Shown here one piece after another: positions 52,055 to 59,014 of a stretch of 64,000 bases of DNA; within the stretch, counting starts at the first letter, position 1, and each line of letters begins with the position of its first letter. Where the stretch lies: positions 186,001-250,000 of the forward strand of contig NZ_JADMLH010000013.1 in the NCBI RefSeq assembly GCF_016464385.1. The letters run 5' to 3'. The position numbers and the translations under genes were made by a program. The notes under the pieces were generated by a model. The model did no database searches, was not told where the DNA came from, and was given only the letters and a program-made list of their open reading frames with translations. The stretch comes from Nucisporomicrobium flavum (lineage in GTDB: Bacteria > Actinomycetota > Actinomycetes > Mycobacteriales > Micromonosporaceae).

Positions 52055-52668
52055 TGGACCTGTTGGACTCTCACCTGCGCGGTATGGCGGAGGCGCTGGG
52101 GCCGTACCGGGCCGTGGCCTCCGGTCGCCTCTCCCACTGGGGCGCCGAGCTCGCCGAGCACCTGGGCACCGGCGGCCGGCTGCTCGTCGCGGGCAACGGC
52201 GGCAGCGCCGCGGAGGCGCAGCACCTCGCCGCCGAGCTGGTCGGCCGGCTGCGCGACGAGCGGATGCCGCTGTCCGCGATCGCGCTGACCCCGGACTCGT
52301 CGGCGGTCACCGCGATCAGCAACGACTACGGCTACGACGAGGTCTTCGCCCGGCAGGTACGCGCCCACGGCCGCCCGGGCGACGTGCTCATGCTGATGTC
52401 GACCAGCGGCCGCAGCCCCAACCTGGTCCGGGCCGCGCACGCCGCCCGCGAGATCGGCGTCCGCACGTGGGCGCTGGCCGGCAAGGGCCCGAGCCCGCTC
52501 TCCGAGGCGTGCGACGAGGCGCTGTGCTGCCCCGCCGACGACTCGCAGGTCGTGCAGGAGCTGCACCTGATCTCGGTGCACGTGATGTGCGAGTACCTGG
52601 ACCGGGCGCTGCCGGTGGTGCTGGGAAAAGCCGCGGCGGTCCGGCGCGAGGCGGTGCTGGTGTCATGA
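52054..52668 (+). CDS. gmhA: Phosphoheptose isomerase (SIS domain)
   Basis: The protein has 204 residues. The SIS fold signatures are GGRLLVAGNGGSAAEAQHLA, AIALTPDSSAVTAISNDYGY, VLMLMSTSGRSPNLVRAAHA and the conserved end DSQVVQELHLISVHVMCEYL. GmhA converts sedoheptulose-7-phosphate to D-glycero-D-manno-heptose-7-phosphate, the first committed step of heptose synthesis. The length and motifs match Gram-negative GmhA. The neighbours HldE and GmhB-like phosphatase complete the pathway, so a different SIS role is unlikely. Confidence 0.92.
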   Translation: MDLLDSHLRGMAEALGPYRAVASGRLSHWGAELAEHLGTGGRLLVAGNGGSAAEAQHLAAELVGRLRDERMPLSAIALTPDSSAVTAISNDYGYDEVFARQVRAHGRPGDVLMLMSTSGRSPNLVRAAHAAREIGVRTWALAGKGPSPLSEACDEALCCPADDSQVVQELHLISVHVMCEYLDRALPVVLGKAAAVRREAVLVS

Positions 52669-54062
52669 GCCGTCCCCTGCTGGTCGTCGTCGGCGACACC
52701 CTGCTCGACCGCGACATCGAGGGCGCGGTGAACCGCGTGGCGCCCGACGCCCCCGCGCCCGTGCTCGACGAGCGCTCCGTCTCGGACCGTCCCGGCGGTG
52801 CCGGGCTCGCCGCCCTGCTGGCCGCCGGTCAGGGCCACGACGTCGCGCTGGTCACGGCGCTCGCCGACGACCCCGCTGCGGCCCGGCTCAGCGAGCTGCT
52901 CACCGCCGCGGGCATCGAGGTGTACGCGCTCCCGCTGCCCGGCGCCACCCCGGAGAAGATCCGCCTGCGTGCCGGCAGCCAGGTCCTCGTGCGCCTGGAC
53001 CGCGGCGGTGACCCGGTCGCGCCCGGCGCCGCACCGGACGCTGCCCTGCAGGTGCTGCGGGACGCCACCGCGATCCTCGTGAGCGACTACGGCCGCGGTG
53101 TGGCCCGCCACCCCGAGCTGCGCCGCGCGCTCGAGGCGGCCAAGGCGCCGATCGTGTGGGACCCGCACCCGAACGGGCCGGCACCGGTGCCCAACGTCCG
53201 CCTGGTCACCCCGAACGAGTCCGAGGTACGCCGGCTCACCGGTGACGCCGGCGCCGGCTCCATGCTGGCGACCGTCCAGCGTGCGGGGCACCAGCTGCGC
53301 CAGCGCTGGCGGGCCGGGGCGGTCGCCGTGACCGTCGGCGCGGCGGGCGCCGTGTTGTGCCACGCGGGACCGACGCCGCTCGTCGTCCCCACGCCCACCG
53401 AGGCCGACGGGGACACCTGCGGGGCGGGGGACCGGTTCGCCGCCACCGCCGCACTGTCGCTGGCCCGGGGCGCCCTGGTGTCCGAGGCTGTGCAGGAGGC
53501 GGTCGCCGCGGCCACCGCGTACGTCGCGGCCGGCGGTGTCACTGCGGCGCTGGCCCCGGAGGAGAAGCCGGACGATCAGGAGCGCATCGGTGCCGCCGAG
53601 GCCGGCCGGCTGCTGGCCGACGTCCGCGCCCGCGGGGGCACGGTGGTGGCCACCGGCGGCTGCTTCGACCTGCTCCACATCGGACACCTCGCCACCCTGA
53701 AGGCCGCCCGCAAGCTGGGCGACTGCCTCATCGTCTGCCTGAACTCCGACAGCAGCGTCTCGGCGCTCAAGGGGCCGGACCGCCCGCTGACCAGGCAGGC
53801 CGACCGGGCCCGGCTGCTGGCCGCCCTGGACTGCGTCGACGCCGTCGTGATCTTCGACGAGCCGACGCCCGAGGCGGTGCTGACCTGGCTGCGCCCGGAC
53901 GTCTGGGTCAAGGGCGGCGACTACGCCGACGGCGGCCCGGACCTGCCGGAGGCCGAGCTCATGCACCGCTGGGGCGGCCAGACCGTGATCGTCCCCTATC
54001 TCGACGGCCGTTCCACCACCAACACCATCGCCGCGGCGCAGTCCGCCGCCACCAGGAGGTAG
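52665..54062 (+). CDS. hldE: Bifunctional heptose-7-phosphate kinase / heptose-1-phosphate adenylyltransferase
   Basis: The protein has 465 residues. The N-terminal PfkB kinase (1-310) has LLVVVGDTLLDRDIEGAVN, RPGGAGLAALLAAGQGHDVA, ILVSDYGRGVAR, NVRLVTPNESEVRRL and the catalytic DTCGAGDRFAATAALS. The C-terminal nucleotidyltransferase (330-465) has ATGGCFDLLHIGHLATLKAA, VCLNSDSSVSALKGPDRP and the end FHxT-like LDGRSTTNTIAAAQ. It phosphorylates C1, and after GmhB removes the 7-phosphate it forms ADP-D-glycero-beta-D-manno-heptose. This is the same fused order as E. coli HldE. It overlaps gmhA by four bases. Confidence 0.93.
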   Translation: MSRPLLVVVGDTLLDRDIEGAVNRVAPDAPAPVLDERSVSDRPGGAGLAALLAAGQGHDVALVTALADDPAAARLSELLTAAGIEVYALPLPGATPEKIRLRAGSQVLVRLDRGGDPVAPGAAPDAALQVLRDATAILVSDYGRGVARHPELRRALEAAKAPIVWDPHPNGPAPVPNVRLVTPNESEVRRLTGDAGAGSMLATVQRAGHQLRQRWRAGAVAVTVGAAGAVLCHAGPTPLVVPTPTEADGDTCGAGDRFAATAALSLARGALVSEAVQEAVAAATAYVAAGGVTAALAPEEKPDDQERIGAAEAGRLLADVRARGGTVVATGGCFDLLHIGHLATLKAARKLGDCLIVCLNSDSSVSALKGPDRPLTRQADRARLLAALDCVDAVVIFDEPTPEAVLTWLRPDVWVKGGDYADGGPDLPEAELMHRWGGQTVIVPYLDGRSTTNTIAAAQSAATRR

Positions 54063-54068
54063 TCACAC

Positions 54069-54749
54069 ATGGACGCAGTCATCGTCACCGGCGGTTCCAG
54101 CGGGCTCGGCGCCGCCGTCGTCGACGCGGTGGTCAAGGCCGGCGGCCGGCCGTTCGTCATCGACCGGCAGCCGCCCCGCGACGGCGTCGCATGGGTCGAG
54201 TGCGACCTCGCCGACACCCGGGCCGCCGAGGCCGCCACCCGCGAGCTCATCGAGAAGGCGGGCGGCAGCATCGACGGCGTGGTCACCGCGGCCGGCATGG
54301 ACGTGCCGGGTGCGCTCGCCGACATCCCCGGCGAGACCTGGGACCGGATCGTCACGATCGACCTGCTCGCCACGGCCGCGGTGATCCGCGCCGCGATCCC
54401 CGCCCTCAAGCAGTCGCACGGCGGGGTGGTCACGATCGCCTCGACGCTGGGCGTCAAGGCGGTCAGCGACGCCACGGCGTACTGCGCGGCGAAGTTCGGC
54501 GTCGTCGGGTTCACCCGGGCGCTGTCGGCCGAGCTGGCCGGTCAGGTCAACGTCACACTGGTGATCCCGGGCGGGATGAGGACGAAGTTCTTCGACGACC
54601 GGGACGCGCAGTACAAGCCCGGCCCGGACGCGATCCTCAACGACCCGGCCAACGTGGCCAACGCGGTCATGTTCGCGCTCAGTCAGCCCGCCGGCTCATC
54701 GGTGCGCGAGCTCGTCATCGCCGCCGAGCAGGAGAGCTCGTACCCGTGA
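54069..54749 (+). CDS. Short-chain dehydrogenase/reductase
   Basis: The protein has 226 residues, preceded by a strong AGGAGG site. It is a classical SDR: the cofactor loop VTGGSSGLGAAVVDAVV, the acidic VECDLADT, the Ser region VTIASTLGVKAVSD and the catalytic YCAAK with GVVGFTRALSAELAG after it. The size and YxxxK type differ from HldD, which is an extended SDR of about 310 residues with a different layout. It may oxidise or epimerise a heptose or another sugar of the product; its role is inferred only from position. Confidence 0.88.
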   Translation: MDAVIVTGGSSGLGAAVVDAVVKAGGRPFVIDRQPPRDGVAWVECDLADTRAAEAATRELIEKAGGSIDGVVTAAGMDVPGALADIPGETWDRIVTIDLLATAAVIRAAIPALKQSHGGVVTIASTLGVKAVSDATAYCAAKFGVVGFTRALSAELAGQVNVTLVIPGGMRTKFFDDRDAQYKPGPDAILNDPANVANAVMFALSQPAGSSVRELVIAAEQESSYP

Positions 54750-55675
54750 TCCTCGTGCTGCGTGCCCTCGGCGTGGGCGATCTCGCCGCGGGGGTACCGG
54801 CCATCCGCGCGGCCCGCGCCGCCTTTCCCGGCCGGACCCTCGCGCTGGCCGCGCCCACCTGGCTCACCCCGCTGATCGACCTGGTCGGCGGGGTGGACCG
54901 GGTCGTGCCCGCGAACGGGCTGGACGAGCCGCTGCCGGACCTGGGCGGCATCGAGGTCGCGGTCAACCTGCACGGCAGCGGCCCGCAGTCGCACCGGCTG
55001 CTGCGGGCGGCGGAACCCGCCAAGCTGTGGGCGTTTGCCAGCCCGGCGGCGGGGCATCACGACGGTCCGATCTGGGCCGAGGAGGACCACGAGGTGCATC
55101 GCTGGTGCCGGCTCCTGCGCCATTACGGCGTTCCCGCCGATCCGTCCGACCTGGCCCTGCGGGTCCCGGACGCCGATGTCCCGCGGGGTGTGACGGTCGT
55201 CCACCCGGGGGCGAAGTCGCCGTCGCGGCGCTGGCCCACGGCACGCTACGCCGCCGTGGCCCGCGAACTCACGGCCGCCGGCCACCGGGTGGTGGTCACC
55301 GGCTCGGGCGGGGAACGGGAGATCGCGACCGAGGTCGCCACCCGGGCCGGCCTGGGCCCCGAGGCGGTCGCGCGGACCAGCCTCGGCGAGCTGGCCGGGC
55401 TGGTCGCCCACGCCCGGCTGCTGATCAGCGGCGACACCGGCATCGCGCACCTCGCGACCGCGTACCGGACGCCGTCGGTGGTGCTGTTCGGCCCGATGTC
55501 GCCGGCGCGATGGGGCCCGCCGCCGGAGCGGGCGTACCACCGGGCGATCTGGCACGGGACGCGCTCCGAGCCGGGGGACCGGCCGGGACCGGTGCACCCC
55601 GCGCTGCTCGCCGTACGGGTCGAGGAGGTCCTCGAGGCGGCCGGCGAGGTGGAACGCCATGCGGCTGCGGCGTAG
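54746..55675 (+). CDS. Glycosyltransferase family 9 (heptosyltransferase-like)
   Basis: The protein has 309 residues, with GTG overlapping the SDR stop. GT9 motifs are ILVLRALGVGDLAAGVPAIR (N-terminal glycine loop), VAVNLHGSGPQSHRLL, VVHPGAKSPSRRWPTARYAA, RVVVTGSGGEREIA and LISGDTGIAHLATAYRTPSV. In LPS systems these enzymes transfer heptose from ADP-heptose to the inner core. Here, in an LPS-free phylum, it must act on another acceptor. It is the last cluster gene. Its end overlaps the topoisomerase start by 17 bases. Confidence 0.9.
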   Translation: MILVLRALGVGDLAAGVPAIRAARAAFPGRTLALAAPTWLTPLIDLVGGVDRVVPANGLDEPLPDLGGIEVAVNLHGSGPQSHRLLRAAEPAKLWAFASPAAGHHDGPIWAEEDHEVHRWCRLLRHYGVPADPSDLALRVPDADVPRGVTVVHPGAKSPSRRWPTARYAAVARELTAAGHRVVVTGSGGEREIATEVATRAGLGPEAVARTSLGELAGLVAHARLLISGDTGIAHLATAYRTPSVVLFGPMSPARWGPPPERAYHRAIWHGTRSEPGDRPGPVHPALLAVRVEEVLEAAGEVERHAAAA

Positions 55676-56627
55676 CGATCTCACCAAGCCCGGGTACGGC
55701 CGCCGCCGCAGCGGGAAGGGCTTCGCCTACCTGGACCGCGACGGCAAGCCGCTCAAGGACGCCGACGAGGTCGAGCGGGCCAAGGCGCTCGTCATACCGC
55801 CGGCGTGGACCGACGTGTGGATCAGCCCGGACCCGCGCGGGCATGTCCAGGCCACCGGCGTCGACGCGGCCGGCCGCAAGCAGTACGTGTACCACCCCGA
55901 GTGGCGGACGGCCCGCGACGAGGCGAAGTTCGACCACGCTCTCGAGGTCGCCGAGAAGCTGCCGGACATCCGCTCGCGGCTCTGCGCGGACCTGAGCAGC
56001 CGGGGGCTCACCCGCGCCCGGGTGCTGGCCGCCGTCACCCGGCTGCTCGACATGGGCATGTTCCGGGTCGGCAGCGACCAGTACGCCCAGCGCGACGAGG
56101 ACCCGTCGTTCGGCCTGTCCACGCTGCGCCCCGAGCACGTGCGCACCGGCCGCGGCTGCGTGGTGCTCGAGTTCGTCGGCAAGTCCGGCAAGGACCACGC
56201 CCGGCCGGTGGAGGACGGCGAGGTCTGCCAGGTGCTGCGCGACCTGCGGAAGCGGCGCTCGGGCGAGGACCGGCTGTTCGCGTACTACGACAAGGGGCAG
56301 AAGCGGTGGCGGGAGGTCCGCGCCGACGACATCAACGAGTACCTGCGCGAGATCAGCGGTACGCAGATGACCGCGAAGGACTTCCGTACGTGGCACGGCA
56401 CCGTCAAGGCCGCCGAGGAGCTGGCCGAGGCGGGACCGCAGAAGACGAAGACCGCCCGCAAGAAGGCCGTGTCGCACGCGATGAAAGAGGTCGCCGAGCT
56501 GCTCGGGAACACCCCGGCCGTGGCGCGCGCCTCGTACGTGGACCCGCGCGTGGTCGAGGCGTACGAGAAGGGTGAGACGGTCGACGAACCGACCGAGGAA
56601 GCGGTCCTCGACCTCCTCACCGACTGA
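55659..56627 (+). CDS. DNA topoisomerase IB (eukaryotic/viral-like)
   Basis: The protein has 322 residues. Features are SDLTKPGYGRRRSGKGFAYL near the start, RTARDEAKFDHALEVAEKLP, GLTRARVLAAVTRLLDMGMF, FVGKSGKDHARPV, MTAKDFRTWHGTVKAAEEL (with the conserved HxxV-type residue) and the catalytic Tyr of NTPAVARASYVDPRVVEAY. Bacterial type IB topoisomerases relax both positive and negative supercoils without ATP. They are patchily distributed and non-essential in many actinobacteria. The gene overlaps the GT9 gene, but a functional link to the glycan cluster is not implied. Confidence 0.93.
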   Translation: MRLRRSDLTKPGYGRRRSGKGFAYLDRDGKPLKDADEVERAKALVIPPAWTDVWISPDPRGHVQATGVDAAGRKQYVYHPEWRTARDEAKFDHALEVAEKLPDIRSRLCADLSSRGLTRARVLAAVTRLLDMGMFRVGSDQYAQRDEDPSFGLSTLRPEHVRTGRGCVVLEFVGKSGKDHARPVEDGEVCQVLRDLRKRRSGEDRLFAYYDKGQKRWREVRADDINEYLREISGTQMTAKDFRTWHGTVKAAEELAEAGPQKTKTARKKAVSHAMKEVAELLGNTPAVARASYVDPRVVEAYEKGETVDEPTEEAVLDLLTD

Positions 56628-56650
56628 GCCGCTCAGACCTGCCTCTCAGA

Positions 56651-56670
56651 TATGGGATAGCATCCCGCAT
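56651..56670. promoter_or_regulatory. Palindromic site immediately before the XRE-cupin start
   Basis: GGGAT-AGC-ATCCC (56654-56666) lies four bases upstream of the GTG at 56671. XRE-cupin regulators commonly bind such sites at their own promoter. There is no ribosome-binding site, so the transcript may be leaderless. Confidence 0.5.
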
Positions 56671-57231
56671 GTGAGAGAAGCCCTGGACGACCGCCTCGCC
56701 GCGCGCCTCGCCGCGTTGCGGGTGCAACGGGACTGGTCGCTGGACGACCTGGCCGGCCGGACCGGCGTCAGCCGCTCCACCCTGTCCCGCCTCGAACGGG
56801 GCGAGATCAGCCCCACCGCGTCCCTGCTCGGCAAGCTGTGCACCGCGTACGGCTGGACCATGTCCCGCCTGCTCGCCGACGTCGAGGCCGCGCCACCGCC
56901 CGTGGTCCGGGCCGGCGACCAGAGCGTCTGGCGCGACGACGCCTCGGGCTTCACCCGCCGCGTGGTGTCGCCGCCGCACGCCGGGCTGCGCGGCGAGCTG
57001 ATCGAAGGGGTGCTCGACCCGGGCGCCGACATCCGGTACGACGCCCCGCCCGTCGCCGGCCTCGAACAGCACGTCTGGGTCCTCGCCGGCGCGCTGCAGC
57101 TCACCGACGGCGACACCACCCACGACCTGGAGACCGGCGACTGCCTGCGGTTCCGCCTGTGGGGGCCGACCCGCTTCCGGAACCCGGGCTCCGAGCCGGT
57201 CCGCTACGCCGTCGTGGTGGTCCTGCCGTGA
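56671..57231 (+). CDS. XRE-family regulator with C-terminal cupin domain
   Basis: The protein has 186 residues, starting at GTG. An N-terminal HTH (1-65) contains WSLDDLAGRTGVSRSTLSRL and SPTASLLGKLCTAYGWTMS. A cupin beta-barrel (about 80-186) contains GLEQHVWVLAGALQLTDGDT, TGDCLRFRLWGPTRFRNPG and the end VRYAVVVVLP. Such fused proteins sense small ligands and repress their operon. It overlaps the GNAT gene (GTGA) and shares its transcription. A palindrome sits directly before the start. Confidence 0.9.
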   Translation: MREALDDRLAARLAALRVQRDWSLDDLAGRTGVSRSTLSRLERGEISPTASLLGKLCTAYGWTMSRLLADVEAAPPPVVRAGDQSVWRDDASGFTRRVVSPPHAGLRGELIEGVLDPGADIRYDAPPVAGLEQHVWVLAGALQLTDGDTTHDLETGDCLRFRLWGPTRFRNPGSEPVRYAVVVVLP

Positions 57232-57749
57232 TCGAACGCCTGACGTCCGTCACGTTCGCTGCCGCCGTCCCGGACCTGGCGGACCTCCTGGTCGACGCGG
57301 TGGCCGGGGGAGCCTCGGTCGGCTTCCTCGCCGGCTTCGACCGCCCGGCGGCCACGGCGTGGTGGCAGGAGCGGGCCGCGGCCGTCGCGGACGGGAGCCT
57401 CGCGGTGTGGGTGCACCGCGACCCGCACGGCATCACCGGGACGATCAGTCTCGCGTACGCGGGCAAGCCCAACGCCCGCCATCGCGCCGAGATCGTCAAG
57501 CTCGCGGTGCATCACGTCGAGCGGGGCCGCGGGGTGGGCCGCGAACTCCTCGCCACCGCGGAGGAGGCCGCCGCGGCTGAGGGCATCACGCTGCTGCTGC
57601 TGGACACGGAGACGGACAGCCCCGCCGACCACCTCTACCGCTCGGCCGGCTGGCAGCGGTACGGCGTCGTCCCGGACTATGCCGCGGGGCCCGAGGGCCG
57701 GCTCAAGGCCTGCAGCTTCTACTACAAGACGGTCGGGGCCGGCCGATGA
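57228..57749 (+). CDS. GNAT-family N-acetyltransferase
   Basis: The protein has 173 residues. The acetyl-CoA-binding motif A reads EIVKLAVHHVERGRGVGREL followed by LATAEEAAAAEGITLLLLDT. The end region, LYRSAGWQRYGVVPDY, is typical of small GNATs. The substrate may be an amine, amino acid or antibiotic; it cannot be read from the sequence. The XRE-cupin plus GNAT pair is a recurrent actinobacterial arrangement, in which the regulator controls the transferase. Confidence 0.9.
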   Translation: MIERLTSVTFAAAVPDLADLLVDAVAGGASVGFLAGFDRPAATAWWQERAAAVADGSLAVWVHRDPHGITGTISLAYAGKPNARHRAEIVKLAVHHVERGRGVGRELLATAEEAAAAEGITLLLLDTETDSPADHLYRSAGWQRYGVVPDYAAGPEGRLKACSFYYKTVGAGR

Positions 57750-57756
57750 GCAGGCC

Positions 57757-58380
57757 ATGCCCGCCATCCGAGCCCGGCAGCTGCTGATCGACTTCGGCGA
57801 GGTCATCAGCCTCGCCCAGCCGGCCGCCGCCGTCGCCGCGCTGGCGGTCGACGCCGGGCTGCCCGCCGCCGAGTTCACCGCGCGCTACTGGGCCCACCGG
57901 CCCGGTTACGACCGTGGCGCGAGCGCGCTCGGCTACTGGACCGCCGTGCTCGGCCATGAGCCCGGAAAAGCGCAGTTGCGCCGCCTCGTCGCCCGGGACG
58001 TCGCGAGCTGGCTGCACCTCGACGCCGGCACGCTCGCCCTGCTGGACCAGGTGCATGCTACGGGCGTACCCATGTCGTTGTTGTCGAATGCACCGCGGGA
58101 GCTGGCCCGCGAGCTGGAGCGGCACCCCGCCCTGAGGCCCTTCGCGCACCTGCTGTTCAGCGCCGACCTGAGCCTGGTCAAGCCGGATACGGCCATCTTC
58201 ACCGCCGCGCTGGGGGCGCTCGGCGCCGCACCCGCCGACGTCGTCTTCGTCGACGACCGGGCGGACAACGTCGCGGCCGCCGCCGCGCTCGGCCTGCGAG
58301 CCTGCCTCTTCACCGCCACGTCCGCCTGCCGCGCCGAGATCTTCACAGTCACCGCCGGGATGTCCCAGCTCGCCGCATGA
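57757..58380 (+). CDS. HAD-superfamily hydrolase
   Basis: The protein has 207 residues from ATG 57757. HAD motifs are LLIDFGEVISLAQ (nucleophile Asp; the usual DxD second acid is replaced by Gly-Glu as in many epoxide-hydrolase-like members), MSLLSNAPRELARELE (motif II), SLVKPDTAIF (Lys) and VVFVDDRADNVAAAAALG (motif IV). The class is 2-haloacid-dehalogenase/phosphatase-like. The natural substrate is unknown. It follows the GNAT gene by seven bases. Confidence 0.88.
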   Translation: MPAIRARQLLIDFGEVISLAQPAAAVAALAVDAGLPAAEFTARYWAHRPGYDRGASALGYWTAVLGHEPGKAQLRRLVARDVASWLHLDAGTLALLDQVHATGVPMSLLSNAPRELARELERHPALRPFAHLLFSADLSLVKPDTAIFTAALGALGAAPADVVFVDDRADNVAAAAALGLRACLFTATSACRAEIFTVTAGMSQLAA

Positions 58381-58388
58381 CCCGCTGC

Positions 58389-58751
58389 TCAGGGCAGGCG
58401 GCGGCGGCCGGCGAACCCGAGATCCAGGCGGTGGTACCAGCCGAGCTCGGCCTCGCCCTCCAGCCAGCACAGCAGCACCGGTACGCCGTCCAGCGTCGCC
58501 GGGAAGTCGACGAGCAGCGGCGCCACGCCCTTGAGCTCGGCGCCCGTCTGCTGCACCTCGGTCATGAGCTCGTCGAGCCGGGCCTCCGCCGCCTTGCGTT
58601 CCGCGAGCCCGCCCAGCGGGGACGGCTGGCCGCCCGGGGTGAGCGCGGCCGACAGTTCCACCATGTCGGCGCGGACGGCCACCAGCTCGTCCAGCACCGG
58701 CCGGAGCCGGGCCAGCTCGGCCTGCGCCTCATCGGGCGTGAACAGTCCCAT
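58389..58751 (-). CDS. DUF2203-family protein
   Basis: The protein has 120 residues. The N-terminal half is helical (FTPDEAQAELARLRPVLDEL). The conserved DUF2203 end is VDFPATLDGVPVLLCWLEGE followed by LGWYHRLDLGFAGRRRL. The family is widespread in bacteria and its function is unknown. It is convergent with the HAD gene (eight bases between the stops). No metal-binding Cys/His cluster beyond the single Cys and His of the motif is seen. Confidence 0.85.
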   Translation of the reverse strand: MGLFTPDEAQAELARLRPVLDELVAVRADMVELSAALTPGGQPSPLGGLAERKAAEARLDELMTEVQQTGAELKGVAPLLVDFPATLDGVPVLLCWLEGEAELGWYHRLDLGFAGRRRLP

Positions 58752-58816
58752 GACGATCAGTCTTTCACCCCGCGTGGCGCCGAATCACCCGGCCGTCCGC
58801 GGGTACTCGGACGGTC

Positions 58817-59014
58817 ATGACCAGCGAGCAGAACGAGAACGTGCCCACCACGGTGACCGATTCGGGCAGCAGCACCGACCAGCAGATCTCCGGCTACGAG
58901 GAGGAGGGCTCCTTCCTGACCGACGAGGCGCCGGCGCCGACCACGCCCGCGCACGGCAGCAGCAATGCCGGCGTCAACGAGACCGGCGCGAACCGCCCGT
59001 CGCGCAGCTCGTAG
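58817..59014 (+). CDS. Small hydrophilic acidic protein (65 aa)
   Basis: ATG 58817 opens a short frame with composition rich in Ser, Thr, Asp, Glu and Gly: SGSSTDQQISGYEEEGSFLT. It has no membrane span or signal, so it is probably intrinsically disordered. Its last 121 bases lie antisense to the 3' end of cydDC. The cydDC frame here encodes only an unconserved tail, which favours the small gene as real, but conservation data would be decisive. Confidence 0.45.
   Translation: MTSEQNENVPTTVTDSGSSTDQQISGYEEEGSFLTDEAPAPTTPAHGSSNAGVNETGANRPSRSS

Noticed and set aside
54069..54749. SDR gene as HldD (ADP-heptose epimerase)
   Set aside because: It is a classical 226-residue SDR with a YCAAK motif, whereas HldD is an extended SDR of about 310 residues. 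Position alone is not enough.
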